This document shows, piece after piece, positions 1 to 10,669 of a stretch of 64,000 nucleotides of DNA. The first letter of the stretch is position 1, and the number at the start of each line of letters is the position of its first letter. Under the pieces are notes generated by a model. It was given only the letters and a program-made list of their open reading frames with translations. It was not told the DNA's origin and did no database searches. Source of the stretch: Owenia fusiformis (Eukaryota > Annelida > Polychaeta > Sabellida > Oweniidae); the NCBI GenBank assembly GCA_903813345.2, contig CAIIXF020000009.1:2790001-2854000 (forward strand), in the 5' to 3' direction. Position numbers and translations under genes: made by a program.

Positions 1-4
1 TCTG

Positions 5-75
5 TTAGCATTACTTGGCATTACCATTAGCATCTATTAGCATTAGCATCTGTTAGCATACATTTAAATTAGCAT
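5..75. repeat. TTAGCAT short repeat cluster upstream of the ATPase gene
   Basis: Six copies of TTAGCAT occur at 5-11, 27-33, 37-43, 43-49, 53-59 and 69-75, separated by short variable spacers. They end about 90 bp before the ATPase start codon and may be promoter-proximal or intergenic repeats of the element carrying that gene. The window edge hides how far they extend to the left. They are not a telomeric TTAGGG array. Confidence 0.7.
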
Positions 76-161
76 TATTGAACATGCCTTTGAACACATA
101 TACATAACAGAATGAAATTATGAATTGCATCCATTTTGTTATCAGTCTTTGAGGCGGTAAC

Positions 162-1712
162 ATGTATTACTGTCATTGTGGTAAAGAATTTAGACATGCT
201 TCAAGTTTAGCGAGACACAAAGGCATGCACTCTGCACTAGGTAAAGAAGACATACATGTAGGTATGGACAAAGTGTTGCATCACCCCTTTACCATGTTGG
301 TCACTGGCCCCACAGGCTGTGGGAAAACTACCTTTGTCAAGCAACTTTTGGAAAATGTAGAGCAACGCATCCAACCCCCTCCACAGCGTATTATCTGGTG
401 TTTTGGACAATGGCAACCACTTTACATAGAGATTAAGAACACACATCCTGGAATAGAATTCATGATGGGAATTCCAGATGATTTAAACAGTCCAGATTTC
501 TTAAATCCTAGAGTGCGTAATTTAATGATTGTTGATGACTTGATGTCAGATGCTACCAAAGACAGGAAGATCTCTGATTTGTTTACTAAAGGGAGTCATC
601 ACAGAAACCTGAGTGTAATCTGTTTACTGCAGAATATCTTCCATTCTGGAAGGGAGAATCGAACCATCAGCTTGAATACACATTACATTGTACTATACAA
701 GAATCCAAGAGATCAAAACCAAGTAAGAGTACTTTCTCAGCAGATGTATCCTGGGAACAGTCACAAACTCTTAGATGCTTATAATGCAGCTACTCTAAAA
801 CCATATGGGCATTTACTGATTGATCTAAAGCAAGAAACCCCAGAGCATTTAAGACTGTGTTATGATAAGACTCATCAAACAATGAATGAGCATGATAGTA
901 GTCATCTAAAGGGAGAACCATTTACTAAGACAGTACAATCCAATGACATAGCACTATCATATGATTTGAATTCTATTGAAAACCCATTTAAAGAGATGTC
1001 ACAGTATGATACTTCAATAATGAAACCTCCATATCAGTTCACTGCGAGTATAAAAGATACTATCCCCAGCAACGTTATGCATTCTGACAACAAAAATTAC
1101 AACATGAAAGAAATATGTCATTGTGACTATTGTGGCGTCATGTTAATATCAAGAATGGATCTACAGAATCATATCCAAAACTGTCCATTGAATGAGGATA
1201 TAGACGACCCTCCAATGAAGAAGGTATGCACTGAAGGGTTTCAGGAAAACCCTGTGTATATACGGCTAAAGGATAAAGCTATTAATAAATTTAAAGATCA
1301 AATTGAAGAACAAGAGGCAAAATATATAGACAAACAGAAGGGGAATTCTGAGTATGATAGAAGATATATGGCGAATCAAAAATTCCTACCCAAAATAAGA
1401 GAAACGTTTAAGACATACTACAAATATTTAGTTGAAGATTTACTAGATTTACAATGTAGTCCAACACATAAAGAAATCATGGTAGACATCCAGCAATTAA
1501 TGAGTACAGGCATACCGTTTGAAGATGCTTTTAAGAAGACCATGTTACACCACAACTATATGACAGAAGACATTATTAATGTAGGACCTTATGATGATGC
1601 AGATGTTTCAGATGAATCGTATACTGACTCTAGTGACAATGACGAAGCTAGTGAATCTAGTGATAATGAATCTGATGAAACCAATGATTCTGCTAGTGAT
1701 AATAAAGATTAA
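162..1712 (+). CDS. Zinc-finger-flanked P-loop ATPase, packaging-ATPase-like (virus-like element gene)
   Basis: An intact 516-residue ORF. An in-frame TGA at 150-152 lies just upstream of the ATG, so the start is well bounded. Residues 4-23 form a small zinc finger (Cys4, Cys6, His19, His23). The Walker A motif GPTGCGKT is at 49-56 and a Walker B-like strand, LMIVDDLM with paired Asp125-126, is at 121-128. The segment CLLQNIF (154-160) fits a sensor position. A second finger of C2HC type uses Cys321, Cys324, His337 and Cys341. Residues about 360-465 look helical and charged, and 470-516 is a strongly acidic Ser/Asp/Glu/Asn tail. A P-loop with an hhhDD Walker B resembles the A32/FtsK-HerA packaging ATPases of Polintons and related double-stranded DNA viruses, which pump DNA into capsids. 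That role is inferred. The absence of introns and the repeats on both sides fit a virus-like element rather than a host gene. A different cellular P-loop NTPase is not excluded. Confidence 0.75.
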   Translation: MYYCHCGKEFRHASSLARHKGMHSALGKEDIHVGMDKVLHHPFTMLVTGPTGCGKTTFVKQLLENVEQRIQPPPQRIIWCFGQWQPLYIEIKNTHPGIEFMMGIPDDLNSPDFLNPRVRNLMIVDDLMSDATKDRKISDLFTKGSHHRNLSVICLLQNIFHSGRENRTISLNTHYIVLYKNPRDQNQVRVLSQQMYPGNSHKLLDAYNAATLKPYGHLLIDLKQETPEHLRLCYDKTHQTMNEHDSSHLKGEPFTKTVQSNDIALSYDLNSIENPFKEMSQYDTSIMKPPYQFTASIKDTIPSNVMHSDNKNYNMKEICHCDYCGVMLISRMDLQNHIQNCPLNEDIDDPPMKKVCTEGFQENPVYIRLKDKAINKFKDQIEEQEAKYIDKQKGNSEYDRRYMANQKFLPKIRETFKTYYKYLVEDLLDLQCSPTHKEIMVDIQQLMSTGIPFEDAFKKTMLHHNYMTEDIINVGPYDDADVSDESYTDSSDNDEASESSDNESDETNDSASDNKD

Positions 1713-1740
1713 TTAGATTATGTGGTACTTTTGTTTGTAA

Positions 1741-1756
1741 AATAAATGCAAATAAA
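1741..1756 (+). terminator. Candidate polyadenylation signals of the ATPase gene
   Basis: AATAAA occurs at 1741-1746 and again at 1751-1756, starting 29 bp after the TAA stop. This is the expected place for a very short 3' UTR. Confidence 0.5.
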
Positions 1757-1818
1757 TTAAACAATATTGTACATTAATTTTTTCTCAGTTATTTGATGTA
1801 GTAATTGATGTTTGATTT

Positions 1819-1895
1819 TTAAGATAACAATGATGTCATGCGCATCTTATCTCTCACCCATTTAAGATAACAATGATGTCATGCGCATCTTATCT
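1819..1895. repeat. Two direct copies of a 33-bp inverted-repeat motif
   Basis: The same roughly 33-bp unit occurs at about 1819-1851 and 1863-1895. Each copy carries AGATAA near its left end and TTATCT at its right end, a short inverted repeat around TGATGTCATGCGC. The copies are almost identical and lie about 100-180 bp after the ATPase stop, so they may be regulatory or subterminal repeats of the virus-like element. Confidence 0.65.
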
Positions 1896-1917
1896 AACAT
1901 TTTTACACATTTAAGAT

Positions 1918-2052
1918 GAAAGCCCTATCCAATTAAGTTATCTCCTAATCCCCATCCAATTAATTTATCTCCTGCTCATCTATATCTCCTGCTCATCTTT
2001 ATCTCTCAGAGATTTTGAAAGCCCCGGGCCCGTGGCGGCCCGTGGCGAGCCA
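1918..2052. repeat. Short tandem repeats and GC-rich patch, possible element terminus
   Basis: Degenerate direct repeats built from ATCCAATTAA, TTATCTCCT and CTCCTGCTCATCT run from about 1928 to 2007. A GC-rich segment follows at about 2022-2052 in which CCCGTGGCG is repeated. The abrupt composition change fits an element boundary, but the matching terminal repeat would lie outside the window. Confidence 0.4.
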
Positions 2053-2059
2053 GAACCTG

Positions 2060-3930
2060 ACATTTTATATCTACTTACATTGATTAAACATTCCTTACGT
2101 ACATAGGTTAGAGGTACATAGGTACTCTTTTTCTCCTTTTGTATCTATTATTGATGTATTGCCCATTGCTTTGATAACAGTTAGCAAGTTCAATGCAAGT
2201 ATATATATACTTCCAATCCAGAGATCAATCGACCATATTTTCCATTCTCAATAAAACAACGGTTCCTTGAATTTACGTACATCTTTTCATAATGCGTCCG
2301 ATCCTCGACAATACAAGTATCCCATTAAGAAACGAATTGCCTAATTGTATCTTCGTCATTGTACCTACTTATTTACCTCATACAAGTCTCTCACATATCG
2401 AGGTAAATAAAAGATTGATACGTCCAAAGAAATTATCAATAAATGTTATTCGAATACAGTATTAACAGCGCACTTTAATTCACTATTCTGTTTTTTATAG
2501 ACAAATGTTATGAACACCACTTTTTCAATACAAACGTAACACACACGAATTGATCAAAAATATACATGGCATAAAATCATAAGTCAGTTAAATGTCACAG
2601 TATGTACAATATTGATAATGTGTGTATATTCAGAAAAGCTTAGTCGGGGATCAACTTTCAATTTCGATTTCAGATTCGATCAGAATCCTGAGAACATTTC
2701 CCATCAATTATTTACTGTCAATATCGTTGAATTTGAAGAACCGACCCATTTTTTGACACGAATATCTCAAAATTAGGTCAACATACAGTCTGACGTCAAG
2801 AAATGGTGACCGGATTTTACAATTTATGTCTTGAGCTTTTAATTATCGTCCAAAGGCTTCGTGAAATTGGCTTGGTCAGACGATTTGACAAGTTTACAGC
2901 AACAATTCAAAACTAAATTCATAACTACCCGATTGCGATTTGGCAATCATGAGATGTTTCGCTAAATATATTCAATCAAAACTATTTTCTCATTTGTTTC
3001 AAATTTTCATTGATTTTATAAACATCGTATTTATCAAGGTTATCTACACAATTAATGTAATGTTATTTATATCGAAGTTTGGTGCGTTATTTCACAAAAT
3101 TTACTCCGTATACTCTGGTGAATATTTCGAGGCGAGATCATTGAGTCAGTGTGATATTTCAATCCATTTCTGGATAGTCCGTGGTATTAAGTGTAATAAG
3201 TTATTTTCATAAGGCACCGATGACATATCTTTTTAAGGACATTTCATTATACTTAAAATCAATTTTATCATCGTCGCCTTTCTTTTAAATAAAAAAAAAC
3301 ATTATAGTTTTATTTTGAAAATATCTTAAATAGAATGTTTTTATGGTATACGTATAATCCAGTTTAAGGGAAATTTGATTTTTTGCATTGACTACGTAAG
3401 TGAATTTAGAAGTGAGTGGGCGTAATCAGTCCAGATTCAGTGCACTGCGTGTAAGAGGCCAGGTACAGTTTAAAATGTAATTTCTTGTGTGTTTAATTTT
3501 CAACTATAGAACGAGTGAATAGGGTGTACTTAGATCAGCTTAGAGGGTAGTACACATGGCAACCAATCGTCTTTTGTGCAACAGTGATTTTGGACAACTT
3601 CCCAAGTGTCAAATCGATAAATACAATAGAAAGGTAAAGTACTCTTCTTTGTTACAACTGTATATTCTATAAAATAAAATACAGTTCATTATATTGTGTT
3701 GCTACCTATTGTGGGGTTTCAAACCCTAAAAACGCTCACTCAATGATTATATACTAGGTGAGAGTGGTATGCATTCAATTATTAATGTGAGAAAGCCCTC
3801 ATTACAAGGTACCGATTTTGATACTCGCCACACTTTCTGTTTTCCAATTACTCAGATGCGAGTATGTAGTTACCAGTTTCGACACCAGGTGGCTGATTCG
3901 GGGTAATTTACATGGCAGGGTATTACAAAA
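2060..3930. other. AT-rich stretch, no gene recognised
   Basis: Only short open frames without recognisable domains are present. No clear inverted repeat or tandem array was noticed. Confidence 0.5.
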
Positions 3931-3937
3931 TGTCCTT

Positions 3938-4225
3938 AAACTTGAATATGCATCAGTTTTAGTGGTTCACTTTTCATATTACCCTTATGTATCTGATAGT
4001 TATACAAATTTAAATATGTCCAGTAAAAGAAAATATTATCTGCCCAACACAAGAAAAGATATTTCACTTTTTGTGTTTTTACAACATGGGGTCTATGGGG
4101 AATCTCCCCGACCCAAAAGTCCAATTTTCAAAGAAAATTAAATTTGCAAAGTTGATAAACTCTTTTCAAAAGTACATTTTTAAATGTAATTTTACATGTA
4201 TATTCCAAATATGACATCAGTTTGA
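3938..4225 (+). repeat. Dispersed repeat, copy 1 (partner at 53025-53220, opposite strand)
   Basis: This segment reads closely like the reverse complement of 53025-53220. Shared blocks include the text around ATGTCCAGTAAAAGAAAAT, ACATGGGGTCTATGGGGAA and CCAAATATGACATCA. Copy 1 has roughly 60 bp extra between the last two blocks. The open frames across it are incidental. The family was not recognised. Confidence 0.65.
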
Positions 4226-4229
4226 CTGA

Positions 4230-7160
4230 ATTGTGAATTTTTAATGACGTAAATCAAGATTATTTCAACTCGCATCTGGGATATTAGAACCAGGCATCTC
4301 TAGATCTGTAGTTAATATGTGGGGCTAGATAGAAAGTAGACTTAAACAGCTTTTTAGAATTGTTCACGATGAACGTTTCCTCAGGATTGATATTTAGTAT
4401 TCGCAATATGTTCGACAGTTATGAAGAATCATGTCCAGCTTAATTAACGATTTACAATTTATATGCATGGTGCTAGGCACTTTGATACATAACATGTTCC
4501 AAACAAGTTAATTATAACACAAGTTAATGTTCCTCTGTATTTTCCCCATTAACGCATATTAATCATAATCGAAAAATGTAAACATTGAAATAGTAAATAA
4601 TGTTAAATATGTCTACTTAAATAAACTTCGATAGGAATCGTTTGGATAATCACTAAAATATTACAGTCCGGGTTTTAATCAGCAGAGCAACTTTCTTACC
4701 TTTCATGAATTTCGACGATAACTCAAATATTACATGAATTTAAATTAATATAAACACAGCAACGTTCTTAGCAAATGAAATGCCATCGTTTTGTGTTGGT
4801 GAGTCTCGATCTCACTGTTTATATTTCATTGAAATGGCTTTCTGCTAGAACAGTCTAAAGATCACTTTACTTCACCTCAAATGTTGCTCTGGGTCATCGA
4901 AAGAATTCTCAATCAACTCAAGTGTACTCGAGGTGATCGAGTTATCATCATCGTGTCTTTTACATTCAATAACATTAATGACAACTGGATGATTAAATAT
5001 AACGGTCCTTAATATAAATGGGGATTATAATTGATCCGGTAATGATCAAAGGAGATCTTCTAAAGAATATTGTGTTTGATAATCTAATTTTATAAAATTG
5101 CATCGTTTCCCCAGAACATTATCAGAATTTATTTTCGTTAAAATAATGGGTTTCCTAATTATTTGACCTTCGGGGCATCCTATCTTACATATGTGATAGG
5201 TTGATCGGTAGAAGGATCCAGCAAGATTAATAAATGGTGAAAACTTATCATTTTTATTTAGCCATACGTAAAATTATGATACCGCTGGAGAGGTTTATAG
5301 ATTGTATGTTTAAAGTGTCTCACATATTCGATCAAAATTTGCCATGCAAACATGTTAGTCTACTTTACTGGCCCCCCTTGCTGTAACAAGGAACACAAAA
5401 CACATTAAAATGTAAACATAAACCAATTAGTCAGACGATCACTTCACTATGAAAGTTAGGGGTGTTCAAGGCAAATGTGTATTAGCAGAATACGCTGTGT
5501 GCATGGACTAACACAATGTCAGTGGTCATTTACTGTGTCAACTTAGTAACCCTTGCATATCGTGCTCACTCAAGTATTGAATACATTTTTTTGTGATCTA
5601 AATGTTTGTGGTTTATAAAAAAATGTGATATATTTTAGTTGGAAATACACTAATAAATATATTCATTCAAACAGCACTAGAATGCTGGAAGAAAGAGCAA
5701 TGGTGACAAAATGCAGACCGAATTTTCCGTAAGGGTTACAAACATTTCTGGACACAATCATACATGTACTTCATGTGTACTGTTATTTTTAGTGCTGTAT
5801 TTATAGATATAATTTCACGTATTAAAATCATATTTTCCAGCAATGACTTCAAATTCGGAACCACCCCCATATCACATTTTCTTCAATAACTCCAAACATG
5901 TGTAAACATTGACCATGTGCATATAAATTCAGATTTCACGAGCTCTTTTCTATTCGAGTACCTCATACACCCCTGCATGGATTTGAGTTGGATTCGCCTT
6001 TTATACGTGAGCCGGTACACATCGCAAACGCTGATTGGATAAAGATTGCGAGAATCTTTAAATAGCGTCGCATCGAAAATATAGATGGTGCGTGTAGAAA
6101 TTGTCAGCGGCAAAGGAATCTGGAATCGCTCGATCGCTTACAACTTGTTGTTTGGCTTTACAATGTTTTTCAATTACACAACGATATGGACAAAAGTAGA
6201 TATAGGCATTATCACAGACATAGAGTGTGACAAAGTTGCAAGCAACATGTCCAATTGACCTAGCCATGTATTCCTTACGATCTCAAATATGATACGTGCC
6301 AAAAGATCCGGAATATGTAACGATAGACATCGATCTAGTTATTTAAGATTCCAAGTGAAAGAATGGGAGGGGAGAGTTGTTTAAATTCTTCCGGTAACCG
6401 CATTGATTTTATAAAATGATGCATTATTGTAAAAAAAATATGAATTCGTTGAAATTAATTTACGTTTATTACAATAACTGTTGTTGATTATTTGCATCTG
6501 TGTAACAATTTACGATTTGCCTTTTTGTAAGTACAGTGTGATGGACAATAAAAGGCGCATTTTTATACAATGTGTCCATGCATAATAGTTACACTGAGTT
6601 CACTGTACGATTTGAAGCTTATTGCTAATTGGATTTATATGGAAATAACAACCAGATCAGTGTTGAAATTAGGATTAACAATATATGTTTAGTGTGGCCA
6701 TATTTATGACAACTCTCGTTTACCTTCTTCAATAATATCCATGAAATCATCTTAAGGATATACTATCCGTCCGTATTTCGTGGTTAATTCTTTTAAATAA
6801 TGATTAATATAATGTGAATTCAGTAGAATAAGAAGCACTGCTTTAAGCATACCTAATAACCCCCAAGAAATACTTTCGATCTGTACTATCCCCTGGGAAA
6901 TCTAACACTAACATATCTCTGTTCTAGATGTCACTGCGTCCACGAGGTTGGAGGGCATCTTAGAACGCCTTGTTTGAATCTGCCGATATTTTGCAACAAG
7001 TTGCAGGATATATTCATTATTGGTAATATCTCGATACATGTTAACATTTTATTTGAATAATCGACTAACAGCCGCATATGGATTATCAAATAGACTTTAT
7101 CAAGTACGTAAAAGGCGTGCCTCTGAAGATGAAATTATTGTTTCGCGGAATATGCCATAC
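4230..7160. other. Unannotated AT-rich stretch
   Basis: No protein domain, RNA gene or clear transposon end was found. Small open frames on the minus strand at 5883-6267 overlap one another and show no recognisable motifs. Confidence 0.5.
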
Positions 7161-7185
7161 ATTCATGGTTGTGCGTTATTTGTCC

Positions 7186-7436
7186 GCAGGTGAGTATGCC
7201 ATATTCCGCAGTGAATATGCGATACATTGATTTCAGTGAATATCCGATACTTCCCTAGGGAACATGCAACACTCACCTGTGGTATATGGCATATTCTGCA
7301 GGTGAGTATGCCATATTCCGCAGTGAATTTCGATTCATTGATTTCAGTGAATAGCCGATACTCATTGCGGAATATGTCATACTCGCCTAGGGAATATGAC
7401 ATACTCACCGGCGGAATATATGCCATATACCGCAGG
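7186..7436. repeat. 112-bp direct duplication rich in short palindromic ATATGNCATA words
   Basis: The segment starting GCAGGTGAGTATGCCATATT at 7186 recurs at 7298, a period of 112 bp, and both copies continue for about 65-70 bp with few differences. The unit and its flanks are built from variants of CATATTCCGCAGGTGA and its complement, so the region folds on itself and gives overlapping spurious ORFs on both strands. Confidence 0.75.
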
Positions 7437-7652
7437 TGAAAACGCGATACAGAAAGTCTCGATTTGGTCGGTCAAAAGAATCGATTCTAAATATAAAACT
7501 ACGCTAGATTGCCATGATTACTTTTAGCGCTTAGAGTACTAATATATGAATCCTGGATTGATAAATTAAGTATATTTATTAGTTTGATTGCTGAATGATA
7601 CTTCTGAAAGTATCAGAAATGTGTAAATTTTGATTGCAGTTACAACAATATA

Positions 7653-8298
7653 TTAACCCTAGAAGCCCTAAGGGGGGTCAAAATGTTCTGTTCTGTTCAG
7701 TTTTTTCCCCATAACTTTTTATTGGCATCTGGTAGGGTCTTCAAATTTTCAGTAGCTGAAGCTACAGATATATTAAATGTTTTCTGAAAAAATCAGCAGA
7801 ATTGTGCTTAGGGTAATTGATTTATTATGATGTAATCATCAGTTGCAATAGACAAAATCGGAAAAAGCTAGCAGTATTTCTACCATACATGTTATCTTTA
7901 GAATAAGATTTCACATTCTTCCAAAATCATAGTTGTCAATGTAATTACACCAAGTTATAGATAATTGAATGAAGTAAATTTCGGAAAGTTTGAACATCCT
8001 AGCTTTACTAATTTGTTATTAATCTATTATGATGTAACCATCAGCTCCAATAGACAAAATCAGAAAAAAGCTAGCACTAATTCTACCATACGTGTTGTCT
8101 TAAGAATAAAATTATCCAATCTTACATCATCGTAGTTGTTAAAGTTTTTACACCAAGTTGTAGATAATTGAATGAAGTATATGTGGAAAAAGTTTGAACA
8201 TCCTAGCTTTACTAATAGAAAAGTTACAAGGGGGGTGCCCTTTTGATCCCCCTTAGGTGTTTGCGTGACTATTTTTACCTTAGGGCTTCTAGGGTTAA
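7653..8298. mobile_element. piggyBac-type MITE with TTAA ends
   Basis: A 646-bp element counting both TTAA sites. TTAA at 7653-7656 is followed by CCCTAGAAGCCCTAAGG, and the right end is its exact complement followed by TTAA at 8295-8298. TTAA target sites and terminal CCCTAGAA are hallmarks of piggyBac elements. No transposase frame exists inside, so it would move only with an enzyme supplied in trans. The interior is mostly a tandem duplication, listed separately. Confidence 0.85.
7821..8215. repeat. Roughly 200-bp tandem duplication inside the piggyBac-type MITE
   Basis: Copy 1 (about 7821-8011) and copy 2 (about 8023-8215) both begin near TATTATGATGTAA and end with TGAACATCCTAGCTTTACTAA-like text. 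Differences are scattered, so the duplication is not recent. The open frame on the minus strand across copy 2 is incidental. Confidence 0.75.
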
Positions 8299-8866
8299 CA
8301 TGCGTTATTTTTGAGTTTTTTATCAGGTCTTTGTCAACTGTTGATTTGATTGTGAAAGTCACTAATAAACTTCACGAACGTAGGTTTGTTTACCTATGCG
8401 TAATACTGTTTACCTTGAAGTGTGTTTTTGCGTTTAACACATACATGAAAATACGCCAAACAATACGGGTACCACTTTGTATGTTATTCAGTTGCATTAA
8501 TTGATATATTGATGTGCACATTGGCACTTTTGAGCATGTTAATACAAGTTTTTACACTCTTAGCAGGAGACAGGTTTTCGAAAAATCTGCTATCTAATTC
8601 ACTTGATTATACTATGGATATTTATTTCTGCTGACATTTTAACACCACATCTTAGCAGAATGATAATAAAACACAAAACAACTACTAAATTCCACTTGTT
8701 ATTTCACAGGAGGTAAAAATGCACACTGCCTAGATTCTTTGTAAGGGTCGTCAGACATCGGATTGGCCGCCATATTTGAAATGAAAATATCACTAAATAG
8801 AGCTTTGCGCATATCAGAACATTTCGACTGTATACCGCATGTGAATCTGTCATACAGCGCAAATAA

Positions 8867-8898
8867 ATATGTCATATTCGTTGAAGAATATGACATAT
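8867..8898. repeat. Perfect 13-bp-arm palindrome
   Basis: Arms ATATGTCATATTC (8867-8879) and GAATATGACATAT (8886-8898) are separated by 6 bp. The arm sequence resembles the words repeated at 7186-7436, so the two regions may be related. Confidence 0.75.
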
Positions 8899-8899
8899 A

Positions 8900-9840
8900 T
8901 TTGAATATAGTTTACGCGTAACTATATCCATTGTCCTCTATCCTCATAGAGATACATGCCAAAACGCACTTGAACAGTAAACTTGTCTAGCGTTCGTGTG
9001 TCTGAAAATCTACAATTGCAAGGGATGATTTCAATTTTGAATGAACGAGACTGGCGACAAGATCAACAGTTGTATTCTAAATCATAAATTAGAGTCCCTG
9101 CTATTAACAATCGGTAATTTGAAACTATTCAGCAAATAATCACAAACCTGTACCACATGAAACTTTATTGCACTGTGTTTTGATGATAACTTTTCTAACC
9201 AAGACAAAGCAATGATTCAATGCAATACACGTAAAACATTTTCTAAATTATTAAAACATTTCGATCATCGATATTTACAGGGTCGTTTGAAAATTGAATC
9301 GGAAGGTGCAATCAGCTATAAGTCATATTTTCGATGTTTCATCAATCAAATGAAAAAATGGTCCCAGACGGTTTTCTGAAATATTGCTTATCATGTCACC
9401 CAAATAAGACAAATTAACAAATGTGAAAGCCCATCCGGTTTTTATATCAACGATTGAATCATGAGACTATGATTAACCCAGAGAGCAGAGGCTATAGCTT
9501 AAAGAAAGACACGATTTCTGAATGACAATGGTCTGTTTTTGCGAATGCTATCTGAGATCCAGAAGTAAGATAAACCATGTCATCTATTCTAAAATTACTT
9601 TCAGTTTCAAAAGTATTGGGAATGTTTTAATTTATTCAACATGAAATGAAATGTGTTGTTAACCCAATGTATGAAGGGGGGGGGTCAAATTGGCTTTATC
9701 CCCCCCCTCTCAAATTCAAAAACGTATCGTTATGCTGAAGAAAATACAAAGTAACCAGTATAGCTCTGATAGGTACTCATTTGGCACATTCATAAACGTT
9801 GAGCCACTATTGACCATTTTTTTCAAGAATTTGAAGGTAC
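8900..9840. other. Unannotated stretch with poly-G and poly-C tracts
   Basis: No gene was recognised. A run of Gs near 9676 and a run of Cs near 9702 flank a few dozen bases just before the Harbinger-like MITE. The open frame at 9690-9953 crosses the MITE end and is not considered coding. Confidence 0.5.
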
Positions 9841-9847
9841 TCGTTTA

Positions 9848-10428
9848 CCCCCCCTATCACACCAAACTTGTTCTTACCCGTTCTTGCCAGTCCTACGAAA
9901 ATGTCGTAAAACGGGCTCAATCTGGCTGCGGTCGGGATATATGTCTAAAATAATTAGCTACTTCGTTCATAAACAGTCTTCAATATGTCCATCTCATTAG
10001 CAGTTCGTTCAGGTCGCACCACGTCGGTGTGCAACGTAGTATAAACCGTCCCTTAGTCTAGAAGATCATCATGACCTGATTACAGAACGGTATGGTCGCC
10101 ATCGAATTTTGAATCGATTCAAAATTTTAAATCACATACCCCGTCCGGGAAAGTCCATGAAGTTCGTAAATAGACCGTAGAACGTTGTGGCTACGTTCAT
10201 TCAGTTCGCACACAGTTTAAAACCGATCCGGCAACGTTTTGACGCTCACCAGAACATTTTGAGCATGCTCTAAGTGCTAGAGGACCTACTCGTTCTAGTA
10301 GTTTCATGAAGTTTGTAAACAGATCCCAAACGGTTCTTAGTAGGTTATTAGTACGTCAAATCCGTTCGTGCACAGTTTAAGCCCGTTTTCGAGAACGTAG
10401 TGAGAACTAGTTTGGTGTGATAGTAGGG
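9848..10428. mobile_element. PIF/Harbinger-like MITE, copy 1 (uninterrupted)
   Basis: A 581-bp element flanked by TTA on both sides (9845-9847 and 10429-10431). The ends are inverted copies of CTATCACACCAAACTAG followed by TTCTNAC, preceded by a short C-rich tip. A 3-bp TWA duplication is the PIF/Harbinger signature. No coding capacity is seen. It has the same sequence, inverted, as the element at 15558-19194 and serves as the empty-site paralogue for the insertion there. Confidence 0.8.
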
Positions 10429-10521
10429 TTAAACGTAGTTGTTACGTTCTGCAGTCAGAAAGAGGGACAATACATTTTAAAAGAACCAGGCGTACTGTGG
10501 AACTGTCGTACTTATTTCTTC

Positions 10522-10666
10522 TAATGCCTTGGTCACATTTGCCCCGATGTTCCCTCCCGCGCCCGGCCATTGAGTATTGTGTTCAAAATTGAATACAATA
10601 TTGAACAAAACACCCAATCGGCCTGGCGCCTGCCGATGGATCGGAGCATATGTGACCAAGGCATTA
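10522..10666. mobile_element. Short foldback MITE (GCCTTGGTCACAT family)
   Basis: The ends are exact inverted copies of TAATGCCTTGGTCACAT (10522-10538 and 10650-10666), and weaker complementarity continues inward through GCCCCGAT/ATCGGAGC, GCCCGGCC/GGCCTGGC and TTGTGTTCAA/TTGAACAAAA. The roughly 145-bp unit is close to a complete hairpin. A related GTCACATTTGC core occurs twice near 57.7 kb. The ORFs across it are shadows of the palindrome. Confidence 0.75.
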
Positions 10667-10669
10667 TAG

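Noticed and set aside
1-75. Telomere-like or CRISPR-like repeat at the left edge
   Set aside because: The unit TTAGCAT differs from TTAGGG, spacing is irregular, and spacers are a few bases only.
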